A program made the translations under genes and the position numbers. The notes below the pieces were generated by a model. The model was not told the origin of the DNA. It did no database searches and saw only the letters and a program-made list of their open reading frames with translations. Positions 42,452 to 52,144 of a DNA stretch of 64,000 nt are shown piece by piece; the stretch's first letter is position 1; the number at the start of each line of letters is the position of its first letter. The DNA is from PALSA-1180 sp964624625. GTDB taxonomy: Bacteria; Oederibacteriota; Muellerivitia; Muellerivitales; Muellerivitaceae. The stretch is from positions 1 through 64,000 of the forward strand of contig CAZUXW010000001.1 of the NCBI GenBank assembly GCA_964624625.1, in the 5' to 3' direction.

Positions 42452-42541
42452 CACCACGAAGTACACGAAGCCACGAAGTTTAAAGCAAAGACTTTAAATT
42501 CAAAAAAGCATTACTTCGTGCCTTCGTGAACTTCGTGGTTA
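42452..42541. repeat. inverted repeat, family C second copy
   Basis: The left arm (42452-42480) reads CACCACGAAGTACACGAAGC then CACGAAG. The right arm (42511-42541) reads TTACTTCGTGCCTTCGTGAA then CTTCGTGGT, the near reverse complement, with a 30-base AT-rich centre. Located between the argB start and the topA stop. Confidence 0.87.
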
Positions 42542-42545
42542 AATC

Positions 42546-44900
42546 TTAGGCCGTGGGGACGGGCGCGGCCGCGACCGGCGCTGCGGCCTCGTCCGATTTC
42601 GGGAACTCTTTGTAGTCGCACTCTTTGTTCGGACAGGAAATATGGGGCCCCAGGGTTTTGGTGTATTTATCCACCAAAAAGGGATTGGCGCATTGGGGAC
42701 AGGCCCTCGGCACGGGCTTGTTCCAGGAGACGAATTTGCACTCAGGGTACTTATTACACCCGTAAAAAATGCCCCTTCGGGAGCCCCTGGATACCACTTC
42801 CCCGCCGCAGCCCAAGGGGCACTTTATTCCCAGTGAGATGGGCATGGCCGTTTTACATTCCGGATACTTGGAGCAGGCCAAAAATTTTCCAAACCGGCCC
42901 ATCTTGACCACCATGTCGGCCCCGCACTTGGGGCACTTCTCGTCGGTTTTGGTGTCCGTGTCCACCTGGATGGATCCGTCGCCGGTTTCCTTGAGGCTCT
43001 TGGTGCTTTGGCACTCAGGATACTTGGAGCAGGCCAGGAACTTGCCGTGGCGGCCCCACTTCACGATCATCATCTGGCCGCACTTTTCGCAGGGAATGTC
43101 CGTCACGACCTCGATCTTGCTCTTTTCCTCGCCGATGAGCTTTTCCGCGGCGGCCAGGGAATCCTTGAAGGGCTCGTAAAATTCCTTGATGACTCCCCTC
43201 CATTCCCTCTCACCCGATTCCACCAAGTCCAACTCGCCTTCCATCTTCGCGGTAAAAGCGTAGTCCAGGATGACGGGAAAATTCTTCATGAGTATTTCCA
43301 GGACCAGGTTTCCCAGCTCGGCCAAAAAGAACCGGCCGTTCTCTTTTTTGACGTAATGCCGGGCCTGGATCGTTTCCAGGGTCGGGGCGTAGGTGGAAGG
43401 CCTTCCGATGCCCATCTCCTCCAAGGTCTTGATCATCGAGGCGTCGGTGAAACGGGGCGGAGGCTGGGTGAAATGCTGCTCGGGAACCGGCTCTTTCCAA
43501 ATCATGGCTTGTTTTTCCTCGATACCGGAAAGTTTGTTGGGGTTGACTTCCTCGGTAGCCTCCGTTCCCGCGTCCACTTCTTTTTTATCCTCGTCGGCCG
43601 CTTCCTCATATACTTTGGTGTAACCGTCGAATAAGGTTTCCGTTCCCGTCGCCCGGAAAACCGCGTCCGAGCCCGAGACTTCCACGCTGGTCTCACGGTA
43701 AAGGGCGTTGCTCATCTGGCTGGCCAGGAAATCCTCCCAAATCAGCTGGTAAAGCTTGAATTGTTCAGGGGTCAGGAAGGACTTCATCTGATCCGGGGTG
43801 CGGAAGGCGGAAGTCGGCCGGATGGCCTCATGGGCGTCCTGGATCTTGCCCTTGGCCGAGGTGTCCCTGTCTCCGGGGCCCAAATACTTTTCCCCGTAGG
43901 TTTGGCCGATATATTTGGACGCTTCGGCCTTGGCGTCGGGCGAAATGCGCTTGGAGTCGGTGCGCATATAGGTGATCAATCCCACCGGCGCCGCCTCGCC
44001 GATTTCAATACCTTCATATAAACCCTGGGCGATGGACATGGTTTTTCGGGCGCCGAACCGCAGCTGCTTGTAGGCTTCCTGTTGAAGTTTGGAGGTGGTA
44101 AAGGGCATGGGGGGCTTTTTGGATTTCTCCCGGTGCAAAACGGCGGACACGGAGAAATCGGCCTCTTTGAGCCTTTCGATCAAGGCCTGGGTTTCGGCCT
44201 GGGTCTTTAAATCGGGTTTTTCACCCTTGAGCTTGGCCAACTTGGTGCGGACCAGCCGCTTGTCCTCGGTCAGGAAATCCGCCTCGAGGGACCAATATTC
44301 AACTGGTTTAAACCCCTCGATTTCCTTCTCCCTTTCATAGATCAACCTCAAGGCCACCGATTGCACCCGGCCCGCCGAAAGACCACGGCGGATATTTTTC
44401 CACAAGAGGGGGGAAATACCATAACCCACCAAGCGGTCCAGGACCCGCCGGGCCTGTTGGGCGTTGACCATGTTCAAATCCACTTCGCTGGGCGACTGAA
44501 TGGCTTCCTCGATGGCGGTTTTAGTGATCTCATTGAGCCTCAAACGGTAGATAACCGGCACTTTTTCCATCGCGCTCAGGAAATTCTTGATATGCCAGCC
44601 GATCGCTTCCCCCTCCCGGTCCGGGTCAGCGGCGAGGTAGACGGAGGAGGCTTTTAAGGCGGCTTTTTTCAGCTCATTGATAATCGGGGCTTTACCGCGG
44701 ATGGGGCGGTAGGTTGGCTCGAAATTGTTTTCCACATCGACGCTCAGCTTGCTTTTGGGAAGGTCGATCAAATGACCCTTGGAAGCCAGGACGATATAAT
44801 CGGAGCCGAGGTATTTATTGATCGTTTTAGCCTTGGAAGGGGACTCGACGATGACCAATTTTTTCAGTTCAACTACTTTTTTCGCCTTGGCTTTTGCCAC
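42546..44900 (-). CDS. topA: DNA topoisomerase I
   Basis: A 784-residue type IA topoisomerase that relaxes negative supercoils. The TOPRIM domain opens with LVIVESPSKAKTINKYLG and has DPDREGEAIGWHI. The catalytic Tyr is in GLITYMRTDSKRIS. Four zinc-ribbon units follow at the C-terminus (CEKCGQMMIV, CPKCGADMVV, CPLGCGGEVV, CPQCANPFLV). The start is taken as the GTG at 44900 (VAKAKAKK) with GGAG upstream; a TTG at 44912 overlaps that ribosome site. dprA is upstream in the same direction, the common dprA-topA order. Confidence 0.97.
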   Translation of the reverse strand: MAKAKAKKVVELKKLVIVESPSKAKTINKYLGSDYIVLASKGHLIDLPKSKLSVDVENNFEPTYRPIRGKAPIINELKKAALKASSVYLAADPDREGEAIGWHIKNFLSAMEKVPVIYRLRLNEITKTAIEEAIQSPSEVDLNMVNAQQARRVLDRLVGYGISPLLWKNIRRGLSAGRVQSVALRLIYEREKEIEGFKPVEYWSLEADFLTEDKRLVRTKLAKLKGEKPDLKTQAETQALIERLKEADFSVSAVLHREKSKKPPMPFTTSKLQQEAYKQLRFGARKTMSIAQGLYEGIEIGEAAPVGLITYMRTDSKRISPDAKAEASKYIGQTYGEKYLGPGDRDTSAKGKIQDAHEAIRPTSAFRTPDQMKSFLTPEQFKLYQLIWEDFLASQMSNALYRETSVEVSGSDAVFRATGTETLFDGYTKVYEEAADEDKKEVDAGTEATEEVNPNKLSGIEEKQAMIWKEPVPEQHFTQPPPRFTDASMIKTLEEMGIGRPSTYAPTLETIQARHYVKKENGRFFLAELGNLVLEILMKNFPVILDYAFTAKMEGELDLVESGEREWRGVIKEFYEPFKDSLAAAEKLIGEEKSKIEVVTDIPCEKCGQMMIVKWGRHGKFLACSKYPECQSTKSLKETGDGSIQVDTDTKTDEKCPKCGADMVVKMGRFGKFLACSKYPECKTAMPISLGIKCPLGCGGEVVSRGSRRGIFYGCNKYPECKFVSWNKPVPRACPQCANPFLVDKYTKTLGPHISCPNKECDYKEFPKSDEAAAPVAAAPVPTA

Positions 44901-45144
44901 GAAAATCTCCAATGAGCCTAGAGTGGATCGATGAAGCGCAAAAATAAAGAGGCTTCTTCACTGGCGCAAGAATAGGCAGGAGCCCCAAGTTTGTCAAGTT
45001 TTCCCCCCGAGAACCTCCCGCCGGCGCGGCGGTTCCTTTCCGGCAAAACCCTTTTAAACACTTTGATTCCGCAATCGTCCGGCGGTAAAAAATAATTTAT
45101 GTAAATGGACCAGGAAAGGGAACAAAGGCGGCAAAAGGTGGATT

Positions 45145-46257
45145 TTAAATTTTAAAATAACTATGGCCCGGCGCCTGCTGCACAAGCCCTTTCATCTCCA
45201 AATTGAGCAAAATTTCATTTAACCGCCGTAAAACCATTTGGGATTCCCGCGATAAAACATCCACATGGACCGGCGTATAGGAGACCAAATCCAGGACCTT
45301 TCTCTCCTCTTCCGTCAAATTTTCCTCCACAACCTCCAAACTCGGCCTGTTTTTCCTCGACCTGAAAACCGTTTCCGCGCTCATGTCCTGGAGCTCGTGA
45401 AAGATATCCTCCACCCCCATCACCAGCTTGGCGCCTTGTTGGATGAGGGCGTGGGAGCCCTCCGATTCGGTGTGGGTAATGGGCCCGGGAACCGCGAAAA
45501 CCGGTTTTCCCTGGTCGATGGCATGGTCCACCGTGATGAAGGAACCGCTGTCCTTTTTCGCCTCCACCACCAACACACCCTTGGAAGCGCCGCTGATCAA
45601 CCGGTTTCGCTGGGGAAAATGAAGGGCGAGGGGCTTGGCCTGGAGGGGATATTCGCTGAATACAGCGCCCCGCTCCGCGATGGCCTCGGCCAGTTTTCGG
45701 TTCTCGGGCGGGTATAGGTTTAAGAGGCCGCTCCCCAAAAAAGCCAGGGTTCGTCCCTTGGGAAACTTGAGAGCTCCCTGGTGGGCGGTGGAGTCGATTC
45801 CCCGGGCCAAACCTGAAATAACCGTATAGCCGGCCCTGGCGATATCCTCGGCCAACCGAAAAGCCGATAATTTTCCATAGGCGCTCGGTTTCCGGCACCC
45901 AATGACGGCGATGGCCTTCTCATCCTCCGGCCGGTATTTCCCCAAGCGCCAAAGGACGAAAGGAGGATCATAAAGGTTTCCGAAAACCCTTGGAAATTCC
46001 CCATCCCCTTCCACCAGGACGGATATGCCGTTCTTTTCGGCTTTCGACAGTTCCCTTTCCACTTGCGCCAAAGGCTCCTGAAACAAGCAGACTTTCCGGG
46101 CCGAGGAGACCGTCCAATCGGGTAACCGGCTCAGCTCTTCCTCGGACGAACCGAAAACATCGGAAAGATCGGCGAAATATTCCCTCGCGGCTTTCAAGCG
46201 TCTTGGCCCGATCACGCCGGTCAAGTGCAATCCCAATAACACCTCAGAGTTTGTCAT
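45145..46257 (-). CDS. dprA: DNA-processing protein DprA
   Basis: A 370-residue protein that binds incoming single-stranded DNA and loads RecA during natural transformation. A SAM-like N-terminal region (about 1-70) precedes the Rossmann-like DprA fold: AVIGCRKPSAYG, ISGLARGIDSTAHQGAL, SEYPLQAKPLALHFPQRNRL and VEAKKDSGSFITVDHA. A winged-helix domain (about 305-370) closes the protein. With comF in the same window it supports a competence capacity. About 245 bases lie between it and topA without any gene. Confidence 0.96.
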   Translation of the reverse strand: MTNSEVLLGLHLTGVIGPRRLKAAREYFADLSDVFGSSEEELSRLPDWTVSSARKVCLFQEPLAQVERELSKAEKNGISVLVEGDGEFPRVFGNLYDPPFVLWRLGKYRPEDEKAIAVIGCRKPSAYGKLSAFRLAEDIARAGYTVISGLARGIDSTAHQGALKFPKGRTLAFLGSGLLNLYPPENRKLAEAIAERGAVFSEYPLQAKPLALHFPQRNRLISGASKGVLVVEAKKDSGSFITVDHAIDQGKPVFAVPGPITHTESEGSHALIQQGAKLVMGVEDIFHELQDMSAETVFRSRKNRPSLEVVEENLTEEERKVLDLVSYTPVHVDVLSRESQMVLRRLNEILLNLEMKGLVQQAPGHSYFKI

Positions 46258-46432
46258 ATTCCGGGCTGTCCCCTTAAGGCCTCACATGTATGTCCAGGCG
46301 CTTCATATGACGATTAAATCCATAAATTGGTTTCATCTTTTGGTGTTGAGGGGTGGAAATTTTACCGAGGGACAAACCATGGGCATATCGTTGAAGTACA
46401 GGCAAAAGGAGAGGGAGGAATTGAGAGATGGG

Positions 46433-47560
46433 TTATTCCGGCAGCACCGCTTTGTTGGGTCCGACTTCCTGGGCCTGCAGGAGAAGTTTATCCGTGTTCT
46501 CGAATAACAAGATGTGGTTTCCGGCGTGTTTGGGATAGGTGGAGGCGCTGATATTCAAGAAAACCGGCTGGGTTTCCCCCATCACGAGCTTGAAAAATTT
46601 AAAAACCCTTTTGGCGATAATGCCGTAGGTATTGTTGTCCGTGTCGGGGAGGATGATCCCGTATTTGTTCTTTTCCAACCGGCAGATGATGTCGACGCGC
46701 CGGAGGCTTTTAAAGAGGATTTCCGCGATCTGGTTGGCGATCGCGTTCTCGTTCGCTTTTGCCGTCACCGGGTCCAGCGGGGTTACGCTTAAGAAAAGAA
46801 GACTGACATGGCGGGAATAGCGTTTGGCCCTTTCGACCTCGATGGCCAGGCATTCCTCGAAATAATCTTTATTAAAAAGCCTCGTGACCTCATCCACCAG
46901 GACGACCGGCCTCATATGTTTACCGTCCAGGTCTTTCGGTTTCGGCTGGTCCATTTTGGGGGGTGAAAAGGGATTCGATTCAATATCGCTTAAATTGGCG
47001 GGACCGGTTGAAGCGGGCCGGGAAGGGGCGGACGGGCCCTCGTTCTTCACGGGCCTCATGATGTGATGGACCCCCGCGAGCAGATCCTCCTGCCAGGATT
47101 TCCAGACATTGGCCAGCTCCGACAGCAGCTCCTGGTCATAGGCGCGGGAATCCTGGTGGGCACAGCCGAGCAGGAGGTAATCCTGCCTGATTTTGTAGAG
47201 GGCGAAAAAAAGGCCGCTGCTGGGCTTTTGGATCCGAAGGGAGCCGGCCTTATTGAACACGGGCTTGCCGGTGATGTCCGAATAGTTCTTCAGGACGATC
47301 TTGGTCAGGGCCACCCTCTCCTCGACCCCCAAACGGTAGAGACAGGCGTCCATGACCTCTTCTTTTCCATCGAAAGCCACAGGTTCCAACATAGCCTCGG
47401 GGCTGTTGGAGTGGGCGACGAAAACGCAGTCAAACTTGAAGCTTTTTGAGATTTCCGCGCAGCAGGCCGCCAAAGTGGCTTGGGTGGGGCGGCCTTGTAA
47501 TTGGTTGATTAATTTTTCAGTTAACGCCGGGTCGCCGATCACGAAAAACCTTTCGGACAT
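46433..47560 (-). CDS. degenerate GGDEF domain protein with GAF-like N-terminus
   Basis: A 375-residue protein. Residues 1-165 resemble a GAF-like sensing domain (CCAEISKSFKFDCVFVA). A Pro/Ser-rich linker leads to a GGDEF-fold domain from about 219, recognised from DEVTRLFNKDYFEECLAIEV and ERAKRYSRHVSLLFL. The active-site loop is replaced: residues 296-300 read EKNKY where GGDEF is expected, so diguanylate cyclase activity is unlikely. A role as a cyclic di-GMP or nucleotide effector or as a binding platform is possible. It stands between dprA and cheC on the same strand. Confidence 0.85.
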   Translation of the reverse strand: MSERFFVIGDPALTEKLINQLQGRPTQATLAACCAEISKSFKFDCVFVAHSNSPEAMLEPVAFDGKEEVMDACLYRLGVEERVALTKIVLKNYSDITGKPVFNKAGSLRIQKPSSGLFFALYKIRQDYLLLGCAHQDSRAYDQELLSELANVWKSWQEDLLAGVHHIMRPVKNEGPSAPSRPASTGPANLSDIESNPFSPPKMDQPKPKDLDGKHMRPVVLVDEVTRLFNKDYFEECLAIEVERAKRYSRHVSLLFLSVTPLDPVTAKANENAIANQIAEILFKSLRRVDIICRLEKNKYGIILPDTDNNTYGIIAKRVFKFFKLVMGETQPVFLNISASTYPKHAGNHILLFENTDKLLLQAQEVGPNKAVLPE

Positions 47561-47660
47561 CCATCAATACCGCGCCATCTTCATATGACATCGGGGCAAA
47601 ACTTATCTTAACACGCGATGGGGAATATTGAGACTTTCAAAATAGCGGCTTCCCGAATAT

Positions 47661-47697
47661 TTTCCGCGGGACCGGTTTAAAATGATTTTAGCGGAAA
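47661..47697 (-). terminator. hairpin downstream of the chemosensory operon
   Basis: TTTCCGC (47661-47667) pairs with GCGGAAA (47691-47697), and the intervening bases contain a second small hairpin TAAAA-TGA-TTTTA. It lies 16 bases after the last cheC stop, where an operon terminator is expected. No clean U-tract follows, so the call is tentative. Confidence 0.35.
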
Positions 47698-47712
47698 GTC
47701 ACGGGCTTTTGG

Positions 47713-48327
47713 CTATTTGACCTTAATCGCCTGGAAAATCGCCCGTAAGGATACAGCGTCTGGCACAAGGATGAAAAATCCGCCGATAACCTCGTTGGCA
47801 TCGATGAATTTCGTCTCAATGCAGATGACCTTCATGTCTTCTTCCATTCCCTGGGTCAGGGAGGTCAACAAGGCGCCGGCCATGTCAAACACCAGGGTGG
47901 GGACGGAGATCAAAAGAAGCATTCCAAGGAATTCATTTAAGGCGCTCAAGTAGGCCCCCGTCAGGATATTCCCCGCCTCCTTGATCGCCGAGTGCCCCAT
48001 TTCGGTCAGGATCTTGCTCGTACCCACTTCCTGTTTTAACAGCATGTCCGCCAAATGAAGGGCCGAGTCCCTGGGAAACAGCAGGACGATTTTTCCGGTC
48101 GCGTCCCCCAGGATGGAAAGGGTTAAGCCTGCCACCAAGGTGTTGGGGTCTCCCACCAATTTTGAGACCTGGGACAAGGGAAGAATATTCGCCTTAGGAA
48201 CGGTAATATGGATCTTTTTGCCTAAAAGCTGGGACAGGGCGGTGGCCCCGTGGCCAGCGCCGATATTACCGACCTCTTTCAGGGCGTCCAACTGTCCCGG
48301 GGTTAGCTCATCGAGATTGAGGAGCAT
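47713..48327 (-). CDS. cheC: CheC-family phosphatase (copy 1, both sites intact)
   Basis: A 204-residue CheY-P phosphatase of the CheC/FliY/CheX family. Two pseudo-symmetric active-site helices carry the ExxN pairs E18/N21 (LDALKEVGNIGAGHGATALS) and E117/N120 (SAIKEAGNILTGAYLSAL). It is the last gene of the chemosensory operon and overlaps cheA by 20 bases. CheC is usually controlled by CheD, which is also in the operon. A second copy (53166-53804) has lost part of one site. Confidence 0.94.
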   Translation of the reverse strand: MLLNLDELTPGQLDALKEVGNIGAGHGATALSQLLGKKIHITVPKANILPLSQVSKLVGDPNTLVAGLTLSILGDATGKIVLLFPRDSALHLADMLLKQEVGTSKILTEMGHSAIKEAGNILTGAYLSALNEFLGMLLLISVPTLVFDMAGALLTSLTQGMEEDMKVICIETKFIDANEVIGGFFILVPDAVSLRAIFQAIKVK

Positions 48328-50428
48328 GCTTATCGTCCCTTTCCAACAGCGGATGTTCCGCCTGAAAACGGCGGTCTTTCAAATCCTCGATCAAGCTATT
48401 GACGTCCAAAATCAACGCTATCTTACCACTCCCCAGGATGGTCGCGCCCGAAAATCCCCGGACCCCCTTCAGAAGCCGGTCCAGCGATTTGATGGCGATT
48501 TCCTGCTGGCCCAAGACTTCATCCACCAACAGTCCTACGCGGGACTCCCCCACCTCGGCGATTAATACCGTTTCCAAACCGGAAGGACTCCCGGCGGAGG
48601 GCACTTCCATCTCCAGGATTTCCTGCAGGTAATAAAGGGGGATGACCTCATCCCTCAAAAGAAAAGTCTCCTGTTGCTGGACATTTCGTTTATCCGCCGG
48701 ATGGATGTCCACCGTCTCGATGATATTCACCACCGGTATGGCGAAGGTTTCGCCGTTGCACTTGACCAAAAGGCCCTTGATGATGGCCAGGGTCAAGGGG
48801 AATCTCAACACAAATGTCGTCCCAAGCCCTTTTTTGCTTTGGATGCGGAAGGTACCGCCCAGCGCCTCCACCTTGGTCTTGGCCACGTCCACTCCCACTC
48901 CCCTACCCGAGACCTCGGTGGCGTTGTCCACGGTGGAGAATCCCGGGAGGGCGATCAGCCGGATCGCTTCCTCGTCGGTCAGCTTGACCGCCTCATCGGG
49001 CGAGATCAAACCCTTGGCCACCGACTTTTGCCGGACCAACTCGGGATCGATGCCGCGTCCGTCGTCCGCCACCGAAAGGACCACGTAGGATCTTTCCCGC
49101 TTGGCTTGAAGGCGGATGGTTCCGAAGGGTTCCTTCCCGTCCCTTACACGGTCGTCGGGAATCTCGATCCCATGATCGATGGCGTTGCGGAGCAGGTGGA
49201 CAAGCGGCTCGCTCATCTCCTCGATTACCGTACGGTCCAACTCGACTTCCGCTCCGTCCATCTCAAGATCCACTTGTTTGTTCAGGCTTTTGGCCAGGTC
49301 CCGCACCATCCGGGGGAAGCGCTCAAAGATTTGCTTCACCGGCATCAGCCGGACCTTCATGATCTCATCCTGAAGCTCGTCGGTGATGTGGTGCAGCTGG
49401 AAAAGGGGGTCCAAAAGCTCCTTCAATTCCCTGGTCCTCACCACCTGCTCAAAACGGATTTTCGAGATGACCAATTCCTGGACCAACGCCATCAACTTAT
49501 CGAGTTTGGAGGTGTGCACGCGGATCGTCGGAAGGATAAAGGACTTTTCCCCCGGCGCGACCGCGGAGGGCCCCTGCCCCTCCGATTCCGCCTCGCGGCC
49601 GGCTTTTACCGGGTCCGATTGGCGCCGGGAGCTTTTCCCGGCGTCCCTCCTGTCCGGAATCTTGAAACTTTTTTCGTCTTCCGCCGTAAAGGGAACCACT
49701 TGGACCCACTTCACCTCGCTGACGGACATCAAAACCTTGTTTATTTTTTCGGGAGGATTGTCGGTGACCACCACCAGGAAAAACCCAGTGTCAAAGAGTC
49801 CCTTTTCAATGTCCTCGGGCGCCGGATGGGATTTGACGATCTCCCCCAATTCATTGAGGGCTTTCAAAATCATAAATGAGCGGACTTCCTTAAATTGACA
49901 TCCCTCTTCCAGTTCCACCATGATTTCATAAACGGAAAACCCGTTCATCCTGGCTTGGGACATGACTTCCCTTTCCCCCTCGGAAAAGGCCAAGGAAGCC
50001 GTTTCAGGCGGCGGGTCCCCCCTTTTTCCTCCGGCGGCCCCGCGAAGGGCTTCGGAGGCGTTTTGAAGGCTGGCCAGGGTCGCCTGCAAATCCCCCTCTT
50101 CCAAGGAATCATTGGAGGATAGGATATTGACCCACTTTTCCAGCTGGTCGAGGCAGATAAAAAGCGCGTCCACCAGACGGGAGGTCAGGACCTCGGCACC
50201 GGACCGGATGGGCTCCAGCACCGTTTCCATTTGATGGGTCAAATGAGCCATGGGTTCATAACCCATGGTGGCCGACATGCCCTTCAAGGTATGGGCCGCC
50301 CTGAAGATTTCATTGATGGGGCCTGATTGGGCCGGGTCTTTTTCAAGCGCCACCAGGGAATTGTTCAGGTTCGAGAGGTATTCCCTCGCTTCCAATAAAA
50401 AAACTTCTTTATACTCGCTGATATTCAA
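48308..50428 (-). CDS. cheA: chemotaxis histidine kinase CheA
   Basis: A 706-residue five-domain kinase. P1 (1-105) carries the phosphorylatable H46 (AAHTLKGMSATMGY). P2, the response-regulator-docking domain, is about 150-260. P3 dimerisation helices begin at HTSKLDKLMALVQELVIS. The P4 ATPase domain has PLVHLLRNAIDHGIE (N box) and LSVADDGRGID. P5, the CheW-like domain, runs from about 560 to the end. Length and order are those of a canonical class II CheA. About 220 bases without a gene precede it after cheB; the frames there are random. It overlaps cheC by 20 bases. Confidence 0.97.
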   Translation of the reverse strand: MNISEYKEVFLLEAREYLSNLNNSLVALEKDPAQSGPINEIFRAAHTLKGMSATMGYEPMAHLTHQMETVLEPIRSGAEVLTSRLVDALFICLDQLEKWVNILSSNDSLEEGDLQATLASLQNASEALRGAAGGKRGDPPPETASLAFSEGEREVMSQARMNGFSVYEIMVELEEGCQFKEVRSFMILKALNELGEIVKSHPAPEDIEKGLFDTGFFLVVVTDNPPEKINKVLMSVSEVKWVQVVPFTAEDEKSFKIPDRRDAGKSSRRQSDPVKAGREAESEGQGPSAVAPGEKSFILPTIRVHTSKLDKLMALVQELVISKIRFEQVVRTRELKELLDPLFQLHHITDELQDEIMKVRLMPVKQIFERFPRMVRDLAKSLNKQVDLEMDGAEVELDRTVIEEMSEPLVHLLRNAIDHGIEIPDDRVRDGKEPFGTIRLQAKRERSYVVLSVADDGRGIDPELVRQKSVAKGLISPDEAVKLTDEEAIRLIALPGFSTVDNATEVSGRGVGVDVAKTKVEALGGTFRIQSKKGLGTTFVLRFPLTLAIIKGLLVKCNGETFAIPVVNIIETVDIHPADKRNVQQQETFLLRDEVIPLYYLQEILEMEVPSAGSPSGLETVLIAEVGESRVGLLVDEVLGQQEIAIKSLDRLLKGVRGFSGATILGSGKIALILDVNSLIEDLKDRRFQAEHPLLERDDKHAPQSR

Positions 50429-50647
50429 GCGCGTCTCCGAATCAACTGGTTTCGACCCAAACTATTTTAACCCCGAACCCCTCAAAAACTATTTTTTCGG
50501 CATCACGCCGCGAAAAGAAAGGCTAAAACAACGGGTTTTCCCCAAACTCCCCCAGCCGACCAGCTTCCCGCAACAAATTCAAGAAAGGCCCGGGGGGACC
50601 AGGAGGTCCTGTTTCCGGAAAAAGGCCAAGGTTAAAATGGATAGGGT

Positions 50648-51742
50648 TTATCGGCGGCTTAAAAGATGGTTAATTTCCGAGGCCATGAGGGTCAAAGTCA
50701 ACTGCCGGTCCACGACGCCTGAGTCCACCGCCGCTTTGGGCATTCCGTAAACCACGCAGGACTCCGCGTCCTGGGCGTAGGTTTTGCCGCCGGCCAAACG
50801 GATATCCTTAAGTCCCGTCGACCCATCGCGCCCCATTCCGGTTAAAACCACGCCCAAACAATGTTGGCCCGCGGCCTTCGCCACCGAACTCATCATGATA
50901 TCCGCCGAGGGTTTTACGCCCAGGCGCGGCGGCTGGTCATTAAAAGCGAAACGGAAGCGTCCCGGGGCCCCTTCCAGCACCAGATGAACTCCCCCAGGCG
51001 CCACATAAGCGTGGCCTCCCAACAGGGTTTCACCCTCTACCGCCTCGGAAACGGACATCTTGCCGACGTCGTCCAACCTACGCCCCAGGGCCTTGGTAAA
51101 GCCGACAGAAATATGCTGGACAATGACAAAAGCCGCCGAGGCATTCCGGTCCAGATGAGTGAAAAACTCATTCAGCGCGCGGGGGCCGCCCGTCGAGGAG
51201 GCAACGGCCGCGATAAATTTGGCCGGCCCTTCCTTTTCCGCCGGCGCCGGCTCAGAAATCCTGCCGTTTTTTTTGCCGGCCCCTTCCTCGGGAAGGGGCT
51301 GCGGCTCCTGCCTTTTACGAGGCTGGCACAAAGCCGCCATTTTGATCTTTTCGACCAATTCCGCTTGGATCGACTTCACATTCTCCAATACGCGGCCGGC
51401 CGGCTTTGCCACGCAGTCGATGGCTCCCAGTTCCAGGGCCCGGATGGTCGTCTCGGTTCCCTTTCCCGTGTGGCTGGAAAGCATCACGATGGGCGTCGGT
51501 ATTTCCCTCATGATTTCCGCCAGGGCGGCCAATCCGTCCATTTTCGGCATCTCAACGTCGAGGGTGATCACGTCCGGCTTCAGTTTTTTCGCCTTCTCAA
51601 CCGCTTCCATTCCGTTCTGGGCCGTATCCAGTACGGCGATTTCGCCGTTCGTGTCCGCCAAAATTTCCGAAAGCATCTTCCTCATGAAAAAGGAATCATC
51701 CACCACTAAAACCCTGACGGTTCTCGTTTTTTCAGTCGCCAT
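50648..51742 (-). CDS. cheB: chemotaxis methylesterase/deamidase CheB
   Basis: A 364-residue response regulator-esterase that removes methyl groups from receptors. The receiver (1-120) has VVDDSFFMRK and the phospho-acceptor D62 (LDVEMPKMDG). After a charged linker, the esterase domain shows the Ser-His-Asp triad: S183 (ASSTGGP), H210 (VQHISVGFTKALG) and D306 (GMGRDGSTGL). It has a partner in CheR in the operon. Methyl-accepting receptors must be elsewhere in the genome. Confidence 0.97.
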   Translation of the reverse strand: MATEKTRTVRVLVVDDSFFMRKMLSEILADTNGEIAVLDTAQNGMEAVEKAKKLKPDVITLDVEMPKMDGLAALAEIMREIPTPIVMLSSHTGKGTETTIRALELGAIDCVAKPAGRVLENVKSIQAELVEKIKMAALCQPRKRQEPQPLPEEGAGKKNGRISEPAPAEKEGPAKFIAAVASSTGGPRALNEFFTHLDRNASAAFVIVQHISVGFTKALGRRLDDVGKMSVSEAVEGETLLGGHAYVAPGGVHLVLEGAPGRFRFAFNDQPPRLGVKPSADIMMSSVAKAAGQHCLGVVLTGMGRDGSTGLKDIRLAGGKTYAQDAESCVVYGMPKAAVDSGVVDRQLTLTLMASEINHLLSRR

Positions 51743-51778
51743 CGAAGACTTTCCGGAAAAGGAAATAAAATACCGTCA

Positions 51779-52144
51779 CTAAGAACCCACAACCCTTTTA
51801 AGCGCTTCCTGCACCCGGGGGGGTTGGAAGGGCTTGATGATGAAATCCCTGGCTCCCGCTTGGATGGAGTCGATGACCATGCTTTGCTGTCCCATCGCGC
51901 TCACCATGATGATTTTAGCCTCGGGATCGAAGGCCCGGATCTCCTTGACCGCGTCAATCCCGTCCATTTCCGGCATCACGATGTCCATGGTAACCAGATC
52001 CGGTTTTAGTTTCCGGTACTGTTCAACCGCCTCGGCGCCGTTGGACGCCTCCCCCGCCAGTTGATAGGGCTCTTTTAAAATGATGCCCTTTAGGATGGAT
52101 CTCATAAAAGAGGAATCATCGCAAAACAAAACTTTAATGGCCAA
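51779..52144 (-). CDS. cheY: chemotaxis response regulator CheY (copy 1)
   Basis: A 121-residue single-domain receiver. Acidic pocket CDDSSF at 8-13, phospho-acceptor D54 (TMDIVMPEMDG), signalling Ser/Thr in MVSAMGQQS, and conserved Lys in DFIIKPFQP. No output domain, so it acts by binding a motor or pilus component. Related to the other CheY in the operon. It overlaps cheW by 11 bases. Confidence 0.95.
   Translation of the reverse strand: MAIKVLFCDDSSFMRSILKGIILKEPYQLAGEASNGAEAVEQYRKLKPDLVTMDIVMPEMDGIDAVKEIRAFDPEAKIIMVSAMGQQSMVIDSIQAGARDFIIKPFQPPRVQEALKRVVGS

Noticed and set aside
24751..42541. Repeat families as a CRISPR array
   Set aside because: The copies are scattered inverted repeats between genes without regular spacers or cas genes.
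50429..50647. Possible small gene between cheB and cheA
   Set aside because: The open frames on plus here have no ribosome site or domain, and the minus-strand frames are short; the gap appears non-coding.
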